Shown here: in pieces, positions 23,585-33,523 of the stretch
Numbering within the stretch: the stretch's first letter is position 1
How the letters are laid out: each line of letters starts with the position of its first letter
Source: Flammulina velutipes
Lineage: Eukaryota > Basidiomycota > Agaricomycetes > Agaricales > Physalacriaceae
Assembly: GCA_011800155.1 (NCBI GenBank)
Contig: CM022373.1
Location: 2,108,001-2,172,000 of the forward strand
Length of the DNA: 64,000 nucleotides
Direction of reading: 5' to 3'
The notes under the pieces: model-generated
Database searches by the model: none
Told to the model about the DNA's origin: nothing
The model's input: only the letters and a program-made list of their open reading frames with translations
Translations under genes and position numbers: made by a program

Positions 23585-24568
23585 TTACTCTTTTTTAATA
23601 ACCTCCTTGGCTATCAGAGCCTCTTCGAGGTATGACTCTCTCCACAACGCAGCTGCCACAAATGCAGCCCCTGGACTAAACAGCAATGATCCCACAACCG
23701 CCCATATCGCTAGCTTTACGATCTCCGCTTGAGAGCGCGCGAACCATAGTGATGCGAGCAAACAACCGAGAACAGTCGCGTAAAAGTCCACCTGGAACAC
23801 ATTCATGGCAGCCGATTGAATGGAAGATGCGTAGAGAGTGGGGACGAAAAGGAATTTGAAGTCCTCGATGGACGAAAACCGCATGAGTGTGTTCAAGTGC
23901 ATGGACGACGCGATGATGAAGATCACGATGTATGCCCCTTGAATCGTGCGGAAGCCGGAGTGTGAGACCGTGGACGGTGAGCGGACCACGATATGTGCGA
24001 ATTGGCACACAAAGGATATGAGGGGGGCTATTTGGAAGATGGCAGTGACGGATGGGTCGGGCATGGTAAATAGAGCGAGCGAGGGAACGACCCAACCGAT
24101 GAGAACGCCAAATAGTGAGGCTTCGGCGTGCGCTTCGGTGACTTTGCCCTTAACCCGTCGGGCGGAGAGGATGAAGTATATCCAGTATATCGGCAGCACA
24201 ACACCAACAGTAAGGACTTGACCAAACATTCCGCTAATGAGGCCCGCGTAGCTGACGATGAAACGACGTCCTTTCCTACTAGACTCGACAGAAACGAAAA
24301 GCATGATGGCTGGTAGGCACGTTGCAAAAAAGTAGGCCATGAAGGGGGAGGATTCCGGCTCCAGACCGATGTGGAAGAGGGATATGAGGACACAGAGAAA
24401 CTTGTCAAAGTTTGTGTTGGTAACGGGCAAAAAGTTCGGTGACAGGCCAGCCTGGCATTGTTCCCGAAGAGGCGGCCTAAGCGCGCCCAAATTGGGTTTT
24501 ATAAGGGTGTATGTTGCGACGGACAGCGACAAGAACAAGCCCACTGGGAGTAGTTTCATGACGGGCAA
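23585..24568 (-). CDS. Polytopic membrane protein, tandem paralogue 2
   Basis: Intronless frame, 327 residues from ATG 24568, with an N-terminal hydrophobic stretch (KLLPVGLFLSLSVATYTLI) that could be a signal anchor, then about seven further helices. It aligns end to end with the 22393-23376 gene on the same strand. Shared features include a luminal-looking loop with one Cys (REQCQAG here, RTQCPPG there), FLCVLISLFHIGLE, VESSRKGRRFIVSY and the C-terminal PGAAF.A.AL.RES. The spacing of about 210 bp and same orientation indicate tandem duplication. Function unknown; conserved polar residues within helices make an enzyme or transporter more likely than a structural protein. Confidence 0.6.
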   Translation of the reverse strand: MPVMKLLPVGLFLSLSVATYTLIKPNLGALRPPLREQCQAGLSPNFLPVTNTNFDKFLCVLISLFHIGLEPESSPFMAYFFATCLPAIMLFVSVESSRKGRRFIVSYAGLISGMFGQVLTVGVVLPIYWIYFILSARRVKGKVTEAHAEASLFGVLIGWVVPSLALFTMPDPSVTAIFQIAPLISFVCQFAHIVVRSPSTVSHSGFRTIQGAYIVIFIIASSMHLNTLMRFSSIEDFKFLFVPTLYASSIQSAAMNVFQVDFYATVLGCLLASLWFARSQAEIVKLAIWAVVGSLLFSPGAAFVAAALWRESYLEEALIAKEVIKKE

Positions 24569-24695
24569 GAGTAAGTAGAACTGTGCACAGCCACACTGCT
24601 TTCCGAGAACACGTGTTACGAGGCTTCCGGCACGGTGTACAGCCGGCTAACGCCACTCTATCACTACCACCACCACCCCCACATGAGTCGCTCTG

Positions 24696-25283
24696 ATGTT
24701 CAGCTTTCTCTGCTGCTGCGGCGCCAGACAAAAAGAAAGCAATTCAAACCAGCAAGTCGTAAATGAAAACACACAGCTAATCCCGCCGGATCCTCAGTAC
24801 GTCGTCATTCGCGCGCCTTATCTCATTCACTCAAATAGATTATCAGAACTCCTGCGGGGACGACGACATTCGACTACGCCAGATATGAAGGACGCCTGGG
24901 TACCATTGTGCGTGCGAAGGAGGGGTACGCAGTTCCAAGGCAGTTCATTGTTTCCTGTATCCGACCTTAACAGGCAAATGGTCAACGTCAATTCGTCCCA
25001 GGCAATGTTTGAATCTACAGACGAGGTAGATGTCGACTCGCTCTACGATGCATATCCCGAGCAGGAGGACATGCATGCCGAAGGAACCAGCGAGAGGTCC
25101 ACCTCACGCACAGGTGCAAGAAATGTAGGGCTCTCGGCACGTATTGTCAACGACGAGGAGCACCCTCCAAAGGTATACTTCTTCCTCTAGTACTTCCTTC
25201 CATTACTCAGCTCCGTACAGGCTGCACCAAGTACCTCACTCGCTCTGAGCGTCGGCTCCCTTTCTCGTAGCTGGGGAGACTAA
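24696..25283 (+). CDS. Small protein with Cys-rich N-terminus (LAMTOR1-like start)
   Basis: Two exons (24696-25172 and 25221-25283), with donor gtatac and acceptor gtacag, give about 179 residues. The N-terminus MFSFLCCCGARQK has three adjacent cysteines suited to palmitoylation. It is followed by NENTQLIPP, a pattern seen in lipid-anchored LAMTOR1-type Ragulator subunits of the vacuole and late endosome. The rest is polar and acidic (TDEVDVDSLYDAYPEQED) and ends in LSRSWGD. No transmembrane helix. The LAMTOR1 idea rests on the N-terminal pattern only; there is no Gly at position 2 for myristoylation. Without the intron the frame ends at 25190. Confidence 0.5.
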
Positions 25284-25687
25284 CGCCCCCTTGATGACAC
25301 TATTGTCGGCGTTAGTCTTGTACGTTCACCATCCATACCCCCGACCCACTTCGGTCTATATAGGACCGTCATACCCCCACATATACCTGTACACCACTTG
25401 GGACATCATCATTTCCAGATACACTTCCTCTTTTAACCCGGAGCTGCACAACTCATTATATCTCAGCAATACTCAATCAATTGAAACCCCCATCTCAGTA
25501 TCTATGAGGTGATTACATTCAACTACTGTAGGGCACAGGTAGGGCATACCGACAGATAACGCAGGAAGCAATACTATAAAGAGCCCGCCCATCACGAAGC
25601 GTGAGAAAGAAATGTGTTGAATATCACTCTGTGTCTGAACCATCACTGTAGTCGCCTCAAAAGTGGAATGCGCTCGAAGGTAGGAGG
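25284..25687. other. Intergenic, no gene seen
   Basis: 3' flank of the small Cys-rich gene and promoter of the kinase-fusion gene at 25688. Short frames here lack any recognisable domain. Confidence 0.45.
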
Positions 25688-27733
25688 ATGCCTCCTAGAC
25701 CTTCCTACAAGGAAACCTTGCTCAAATTTCGACCGCCTTCGATCGCAGAACGCGCCTCCGATCTTCCTCTTCCCGACCCATCTCCGCCTTTGCAATTTTG
25801 GGATAGGCATATTCCCGATAATCTTACGCTGAAACGCGTAATAAAGCTCCCTTCCATCCCCAAGGACATATCTTGCGCTGTCGACACCTACATCGACAAT
25901 CTCAACTCCCTCCAGGACGACTGCTTTAGCTTTCCGAGATTCCACTATAACGACCACAGCGAGACCCACGCGCATAAAACTCTATATGTGCGCAATAATG
26001 GGATCTCTAATACTTGCTGTCGAATAGTGGCCAGCATCATCCTCCATCCCAAATATCCAACAATGCTTGCTATTTTCGGCTGGTCTCAGTACCAGAAGCT
26101 AGCCCAGTATGGTATCATCAACGACGCGTTCGTACAACACTCCGTCCTTCATTTTCGCAATTTCGTCGATGTACCAAAACTAGCGGAATTGGTGCAGCCA
26201 TTCGACGAGGAGACACGAGAGCAGCTCACCATCCTATTCAAGCATTCACCTTGTCTGGCCGTCGCCGCCTTCTTCTGTCCCAGTGCGTCCGGAATGTTGG
26301 AGAATATGGATCACTTGCTAGAGCATCCCTTTCCATGGCGCCTCTATTCTCGTTGCAAGCTACAGACTTCAGCAAAGAAATGCCCGCCAGATGCGCCTAC
26401 CACCTTGTGGCAGCTGCCGCCGAACATGACTGGCACCCGGCGTAGCTCTAGGCTATCTGGCAAGCAAAGCGACGCTTACCATGTCCCTAATCCAGGTTCT
26501 ATTAATCTCGACGAGTCGGATGCAACTAGAGCGCCGCTCATAGAGGACTTTGTCCAAAAGGTAGGTTGGTGGAACCAAGTAATACAAATATACTCATTCA
26601 TCCTCCATAGGCTTGGAGCAATGCGGTTCACCTGGACACAACTCTCATAGTATTTGACTGTGGAAACTTCATGCGAATTGGTATTCGCCACAGAGAACAA
26701 CAAACACTCTACATATCCGAATTGATTGATACTCAGAGCGAGGATCTTGCTCATGGCCGGTTGTGGTTGGGGCTACACATAACGGCAATCTATGATGCAC
26801 TGGAACGATTGCCGCTTCTGATTCAAGCCAAATCTATTGTAGCTCGACCTTTGAAGCGAGAGCGCGTCGACTCGGACATAGACCCTGTGGACATCGTCAA
26901 AAAGCGTGCCCGCCTGAGGCGGAAGAAAGAAGAGGTAAGACGCCCGTACCCCAAAGAATCAAGATGCTGAAGCACGTTCAGAGAACCGAGAAGGTCTTCT
27001 CATCTTCGACCACCTCTTTTTCCAGTGGGATGGATACGATTCGCCTGCACCTCTCTTTCTTTGGCCTGCCGGGACTGATGTGCGACAAAAATATGGACCG
27101 AAGGAATATCTGCGAGTCGTTGTTGACGGAAAACTAGGATCTGGCGGTACTGGTGATGTTTATTCGGCACAGATTTATTCGTCAACCAAGGTATGTAGCT
27201 TGTCCTCCTTGTGTCATCAAGATGGCAAGCAAACCCGAAAATATTGCGCGGCTGCGACAGGAACATCGTGTCTACGTTCATTTAAAAGAACACGGTGTCA
27301 CAGGTATACCCATCTTGTTTGGATTCTACGAGAATCAAAAGTACGGTGTCTCCACCCTCATCTTGGCCAATGCAGGATTACCGATTGCGCTTCAGATGGA
27401 CGCAGAGCGTCGTATCCACCTGAAAGAGGCCGAAATGTATGTTTTCTCTACTCATGAGATCGGCGCTCATTGCTCTGTAGAAATGAAGTTAAAGCGACAC
27501 TCGATTGTATTCACGCCGCAGGTGTCTTACATCGAGATATCCGCTCGTGGAACATCTTATCTTCCAGCTGTGGTCACATTTCTATCGCAGATTTTGACAG
27601 AGCTAGTTTTAAAGGGACTGAACTAGAGTTCCAGGAAGAGAAGAGGCGACTTGCCCAAATGACCTCGGGAGAGTTTGTTGACAATCTGGACATGATTGGA
27701 AATCCAGACTCGAGGTCATTTCTGAAGACTTAG
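25688..27733 (+). CDS. Unknown N-terminal domain fused to truncated protein-kinase-like domain (copy A)
   Basis: Exon 1 25688-26560, exon 2 26611-26934, exon 3 from 26984, last exon 27481-27733. The first 400 residues are a domain I do not recognise (PPLQFWDRHIPDNLTLKR, HAHKTLYVRNNGIS, FVQK|AWSNAVHLDTTLIVFDCGN, GIRHREQQTLY). A basic linker (KKRARLRRKKEE) leads to a kinase N-lobe with GKLGSGGTGDVYSA, then GVLHRDIRSWNIL and ADFDRA (DFD in place of DFG). The protein ends about 45 residues later, so a normal C-lobe and APE motif are absent. Between 27191 and 27260 the frame is broken by one base relative to copy B; a canonical intron there restores frame but removes the catalytic-lysine segment. 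It may be a pseudokinase, or a gene under decay. Paralogues: 28275-29689, 29719-31768, 32160-33040. Confidence 0.65.
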
Positions 27734-28274
27734 TATTCAATAGCAACTGTCTAAAATATCATTAACCGTGCCAATCAGCGTGGCGTCAATCAATTGTCGG
27801 GCCGAGATTACGTTATATTCAACGGTTGTTTCCTTTCGTCCATCCTCCTCCAATCGTTCTCGTAGCGTAGTAGCTACTTATTGAATGCTACTCTTGGACC
27901 ACACAGTAGTAACTCTTGGCACACTGCAATTGCGTTAGGTAAGTTCTTCTTCCTTCTGCCCAAATCGGAATGTCCATTGTTACTCTAGGTTGAGCGTGCC
28001 GCTACCATCAAGAGGAATCTATCAATCGCCATAGCAGTACTCTCCATGTACACACTGGAAACAATAACGAAGCCCCTGCCCTTCACCCAATTGTATATCT
28101 CTTGTTCTCAACGTCGAACTCTGGAACAGCCTATTTCTCTATAAAATACGCGAAGGCATGCCTTAGTCTACTCAGAAACCACAGCATTCCATCTTCACTA
28201 GTACGTGCATCCCTTTGTTAGGTTCTCAAGATGAGGACACTAATAACCCATTCATGGTATAGTTCCAAACTATA
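27734..28274. promoter_or_regulatory. Intergenic region with TATA-like box before 28275
   Basis: A TATA-like ctataaaata lies at about 28139-28148, roughly 130 bp before the ATG at 28275. The rest of the interval has no supported gene. Confidence 0.4.
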
Positions 28275-29689
28275 ATGTCTCAAGCCTTCGCACCGGACTT
28301 AGATTCATTCTTCGATGAGATCGTCGAAGACATGCGCCTCTCGAACATGCCTATCAACAAGACCCAAACAATCGATGCCTATCTTAACGAAAGGATATCT
28401 CCATTCCAATATGACCCCAACGCCGCCTCCACTCCTGCATATCCATCCGAACCGCCCAAGAGGGACTCAGTTCAACCAGACTTATACATGGACTACCTAA
28501 CGCTTAGTGTCGGCCAGGATCCGTCCATTCCCATTCCGGATTACTTCGACCTACATCTTGAACCCGACTTGCGATTGAGACACGTCAAATCGTTCCCACA
28601 TCTCCCAATCTTTCTGAAAAAGATGCTTTCCGAAAGTCTTTTCGGACATCCTCTAGCTGAGAAGGAGATCAACTCTGTCCATTATTTAGGTGAAACTACT
28701 CGGCTAGAGGCGCAACTTCAGCTGGAGGACGTCTCCGTTGCAGACGAAAATCAAATCCCGGATGTGCATCATTATTGGGAAGACTCGGCTACTACACTCG
28801 CCACCGATCTCTTCATGCACTCCGAGAGCTGGGCAAGTGATCGCGAGAAGTCATGCGTTACCTGGACAAGTGCTGGTTCCAAGGCTTTTGTCTCGGTCCA
28901 TCCAGAATTTGCGCCGCCGCCGAGTGAGCACGACGGTGACCTGTTGACGGTCAACTCGTCTATAACCGCCAAACTCCAGGCCATCTCTGACATGGGCCTT
29001 TCGAACGTCGTCCTCTTTGATTTCAAAAGAATCGGACGCCCGTTCAACGCCAATCTATTCAAGGCTATTCAAGCTATAGCTGATGGGCATGTACAGTTCG
29101 CGTGGACTGCTTGCTCCATTCCGGGATGTTCTCCCAAGTGCAGAATTCCTGGAACCAGCGAGGCCACAGTGTCTGGTCGACGTACAGGTCTGGACAGTGT
29201 CAAGATGACGAATCTTCTTCGCCGCCTGGAGGAAGAAACTCAAACTCCCAATTTGGATTATACATCCAAGAGTGCCGATATATCCCCAGAGATGATCAAC
29301 AAAGCGCTTTACTTGCTCCAAGAGGTATGGAACTGGTCATTGAACGTACCATTGATTCTAAATTTCTCCAGTTATGGGCATCTGCAGTCGACGTTGACAC
29401 TACCTTTATGGTGCTTAGCAGTGGCAACGAAGAGATCATCGGAATCAGACATCGGGATACACAGATGTTGTATCTCTCGGAGACTCTGGAAGTAACTCGT
29501 TCGAGGTATACTCAGAGTGCGGTCATCAACCAATACCTACCAACGCACTTGCGTGGGCGCTGTGGGCTCATTCTCTGGTCGCTACATGACGCTGTGGACC
29601 GAACGATACAGATGACTGAAGAGGACACAAACCTTCCGGAAAGATTTTATAGAGAATATGACGAAGATGGACAAAGGATTGTATTGTAG
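28275..29689 (+). CDS. Stand-alone homologue of the kinase-fusion N-terminal domain
   Basis: Two exons (28275-29324 and 29372-29689; 47-nt intron) give 455 residues. The second exon opens LWASAVDVDTTFMVLSSGN and continues IIGIRHRDTQMLYLSE, matching the exon after FVQK in copies A and B (AW..AVHLDTTLIVFDCGN .. IGIRHREQQTLY). The intron sits at the same place and in phase 0. GLILWSLHDAVDRT matches GRLWLGLHI.A..DALER. The N-terminal 350 residues have diverged strongly. There is no kinase region; the protein stops after an acidic tail. It lies between two kinase fusions of opposite strand. The function of this domain is unknown. Confidence 0.6.
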
Positions 29690-29718
29690 GAGCAAAATGT
29701 ATTAATCACATTCAAACT

Positions 29719-31768
29719 TTAAGCTGTGAGCACCGTTGTGTCAGCATTCCCAATCATTTCTTTATCATCCACAAACTCCCCAGCGGTCATCTGTGCCAGT
29801 CGCTCTCGCTCATCTGCAAAATCCTGCTCGGTTGCACTGAAGCTAGCTCTGTCAAAATCTATGATGCGCATGCAGCCATTCTTGTCCGTTAAGATGTTCC
29901 ACGACCGGATGTCACGGTGAAGTATGCCAGCGGCATGAATACCGTTGAGGATGGCCTTGACTTCCGTTCTACAGAAATGAGTGAGAAATAGAGGTCACAT
30001 CGGCAATACATACATTTCGGTATCCTTTAAATGAATTCGACGTTCTGTATCCATCTGAAGAGCTATGGGTAGTCCTGCATTGGCGAGGACGAGGATTGAA
30101 ATATTTTCCCGGTGATTTTCGTAGAATCCAAACAGAGTAGGGATGCCGGCGACTCGACTTTTCGTCAAATGAGCGTACACTCGATGTTCCTGGCGCAGTC
30201 GTTCGATCTTTTCCTGCACATTCGCCATCTTTACAATGCAAGGAGAGTACTCCATCTTCCTTGATGAATGGACTTTCGCCGTGTAGACGTCTCCCGTTGC
30301 GCCGGTGCCCAATTTGCTATCGATTACAACACAAAGGTACTCCTTCTTCCCATACTTCTGCTGCACATCGGTACCTGGAGACCAGAGTATGAGCGGTGCG
30401 GGAGAGTTGTATTCTCCCCATTGGAAGAAGAGCGCCATGACGCTCGATCTTGAGAAGATTTTGCTAGTTTCCTTGATGACATATTAGGACACTGAAATGG
30501 AGCTAACGATGGGTTGAACTTTCACCTGCCCTTGTTTTTGAACGAGTCTCGTCCGTTTTGCGTCCGTAAGACCCGTTCCCAAGTCAGCGACGGCATGTGT
30601 TCGCTTTAGAGAGCGCGCTGGGTCAGATTTGAACTTCACCAATAATGGAAGGCGTTCTAGAGCGTCAAATGCAGCAGATATGTGGAACCCTAGCCACAGT
30701 CTCCCATACGCTGGGTCATCGGAGCGGATATCGATTGAGTTTGAAAGAAAAAGGGTTTGTTGCTCCCTACTTCGGATACCGATTCTCAGTAAGTTCCCAC
30801 AGTCGAAGACAATAAGAGTGGTGTCAAGATGGACTGCGGTGGTCCATGCCTATGTAAAAGCTGAACAGAGTACTTTTGATTCAGGTTTCGCATACACTCA
30901 CCTTCTGGACAAAGTCTTCAATAAGTGGCGGGCCTATGGTATCGTCGACAACGATGTTTCCTGCATCAGGTATACGATAAGGACTGACACCCTTGTCATT
31001 CAGCCTAGCGCTGCGTCTAGGAGCATTCTTCCTCGGCAAGTTCCATAAGGTCGTAGGTGCATCTGGCGGACATGGCAACATCGTTGATTGAGTTTTGCAA
31101 TGGGAGTGAAGGCGCCAAGGGAACGGAGCGTCCGCTAATCGTCCCATGTCCGCTAGCATTCCATGTGCGCTCGGACAAAACAGGGTTCCCACTGCCAGAA
31201 AAGGCGAATGGTTGAACAACGCGGTGACGTGTGCCTTTGTTTCTTCGTCAAATGGTTGTATGAGCTCCGCCACCTTGGGTACATTGACGAAGTCACGAAA
31301 GTGTAAAGAAAAATTCTGGACAACAAAGCCGTCATTGTTGGCTCCATATTGGACTAGTTTCCGATGGTAGAACCAGGTGAACAGTGATTGCATGGAAGGA
31401 TTCTCTGGGTGAAGGATGATGCTAGATGCGACTCGACAGCAAACGCTGGATATACCGTGGTTTCGTACATAAAGTGTTTTTTGGGCATGACTCTGCTTGG
31501 GATCGTTGTAGCGCAACTCCGAGAAACCGAAGGTGTTGTCCGATAGAGCCATTAAAATGTTTTCATGCGCGTCAACAATACTAGAGAGGTCGTCAGGGAG
31601 TGAAGGCAGGATTTCGACGCGCTTCAATGCCATATTGCCTGGTATGTGCCGGTCCAAGAACTGTAGAGGCGGTGATGGCGCGGGAGGAGGGGGATCAGAA
31701 GCGGAATCATCTAGTGACGGTGGCTTGAAGTTAAGCAGGACATCCTTCAATGAGGATAGAGAAGGCAT
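29719..31768 (-). CDS. Unknown N-terminal domain fused to truncated protein-kinase-like domain (copy B)
   Basis: Start ATG 31768, at least four exons, stop at 29719. The N-terminal domain matches copy A nearly throughout (PPLQFLDRHIPGNMALKR, AQKTLYVRNHGIS, LIQPFDEETKAHV, PPDAPTTLWNLP, IEDFVQK). The kinase-like part has an intact glycine loop (GKLGTGATGDVYTA), the IVKMA lysine, RLRQEHRVYAHL, ILHRDIRSWNIL and IDFDRASF. As in copy A the aspartate motif is DFD and the protein ends about 45 residues beyond it, so the family appears to lack a regular C-lobe. The segment that copy A may splice out is read straight through here. Whether it phosphorylates anything is uncertain; the HRD Asp and beta-3 Lys are present. 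Confidence 0.65.
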
Positions 31769-32159
31769 TTGAACTCGAGTCCAAATGAGCCGTGATGATT
31801 GTTGATCATGTCAACTTTTTCCCACGCTTCGTGTATCATGATAGTTTGGTTCTGAGTGTTGAAAATACAACAAAATGGCCAGTTACTGTAGAGCTATGCT
31901 CAAAATGACACTACATCGTATTCAGCAGGTATTCCACACCGTGATATCCTATTGTGGAATACTTCATCGGACGATGATGGATGTATGTATATAAGACGGA
32001 TCCAGCCCACCGTCCACCGTCCTCCTTAAATTTTACTCGTGATGTTGAAGCTGTACACGTGGCTTGTACAAGAAAAGCAGAATAACATTACATCACGAAG
32101 CGCTTTAGATCCAGGAAATACAATAGGGAAGTCCTTGTTCCTTCTGCCCAGATTAGTGT
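31769..32159. other. Intergenic, no gene seen
   Basis: Upstream region of copy B and the point where the decayed copy loses similarity to its paralogues. Nothing else supported. Confidence 0.4.
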
Positions 32160-33040
32160 CGAGATGAACTGCACTACTCCAAGCCTACGAAGGGTGAGTA
32201 AAGTAGTTTCAACTTATAAATCACCAACTCACCTTCTGCACAAAGTCCTCTATGAGCGGCGAGCTTGATGCTTCGTCAACGGTAATACACCCTGCGTCAG
32301 GTATATTATGATATGTAGTAGCCCTCTTGAGTTTCAGTCTGGAACTGCGCCTCAGTCTTAGGGCCTCAGAGTTTCCTTCTTCGGCAAGTTCCACAAAGTG
32401 GATGGTGCGTCTGGCGGGCATTGTAGCACAGTTAACTGGGTTTTACAACTGGAATGAAGGCGCCAGGGAAATGGCGCGTCTGCCAATCGCTCCATGTCGG
32501 CTAACATTGCATGCGCGCTCGGAGAAAAGAATTGTCCCACTGCCAGAAAAGGTGAATGATTGATCAGCAGAGTGAGGCGGGATTTCGTTTCCTCGTCAAA
32601 TGATGGGATAAGCTCTGCCACTCGGGGTATGTTGACAAAGTCAAGCAGAAATAACGAAACGTCCTGGACAACGAAAGCATCATTGGTAGCACCATGTTGG
32701 CGCAATTTTTGGTGAAAAAACCAAGCGAGGAGTGAATGCAACGTCGAGTTCTTTGGATGGAGAATAATTCTGAATGCAACTCGAGAGCAGACGTTGAGTA
32801 TGCCATGTTCGCGTACGTAGAGAGTTTTCTGCGCATAGCTGTGCGTAGAATCGGTATAATACATGGTCTGGAAGCTGAAAGTATCATCCGGTAGAGTGTT
32901 TAGTGCTTCTGCGTGGGTATCAACGATACGAGAAAGGTCGTCGGGGAGAGAAGGAAGGGTTTCGATGCGTTTCAACGTCAGACTATCTGGTATATGCCGA
33001 TCCAAGAGGTGGAGAGCTGGAGCTGGAGGAAGTTGCAGTC
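32160..33040 (-). pseudogene. Decayed copy of the kinase-fusion family (N-terminal domain only)
   Basis: Similar to copies A and B from LLDRHIPDSLTLKR to FVQK and a few residues past the conserved intron (AWSSAVHLDT). Three lesions are visible. The first roughly 25 residues (the .PPPAPSPPLQ segment and start) are not in frame with the rest. After LWNLPKK the frame meets a TAA at 32358-32360 and resumes in another frame at RRSSRLKLKR. Similarity ends abruptly near 32160, before the rest of exon 2 and the whole kinase region. The remaining domain sequence is otherwise well kept, so decay looks recent. Confidence 0.7.
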
Positions 33041-33523
33041 GGCATCTCTAGCGCTCACCATTGGAATATTCCGGGCCCGACGCAGAGTTAGAAAAGCGCT
33101 CGGTTGATCCCTACCGCATTTTTATACCCCTGCATATCGTACTTATATCCACATATGTTATTCCTAACGAAAAAGATAGTGTAGCTCACCACCGGCGCGC
33201 CTCGCATTCCATCCACCATAGTCTAGCAGCGGAGACAGGTCACCTTATCATGCGGTCGCCTTCGAATCCCAGATCAACTATAGAACCCGCGGTATGTGAG
33301 ACCGATTAAGTTTCATGGTGCGTTACATGGTGGAAAGAAGAAAACCGTTGGGGGACCCACAAAGACTTGGTCGGAGGTCCGAGCGCTGGTTCACGAGCAC
33401 GTGATCTTGGTCGTCTGTCCCTGTCGTCACCGTGTCACGGCTGTTATTTCCCTTCCTCTTTCCATCATCTTCCACTAAACAGCCTCTTCTCATATCGGGC
33501 CGTCCCCTCTCTAACTGGGTCAA
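33041..33523. other. Intergenic, probable promoter of divergent forkhead gene
   Basis: No supported gene. The interval separates the decayed kinase-family copy from the forkhead-like gene starting at 33524. Confidence 0.4.
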
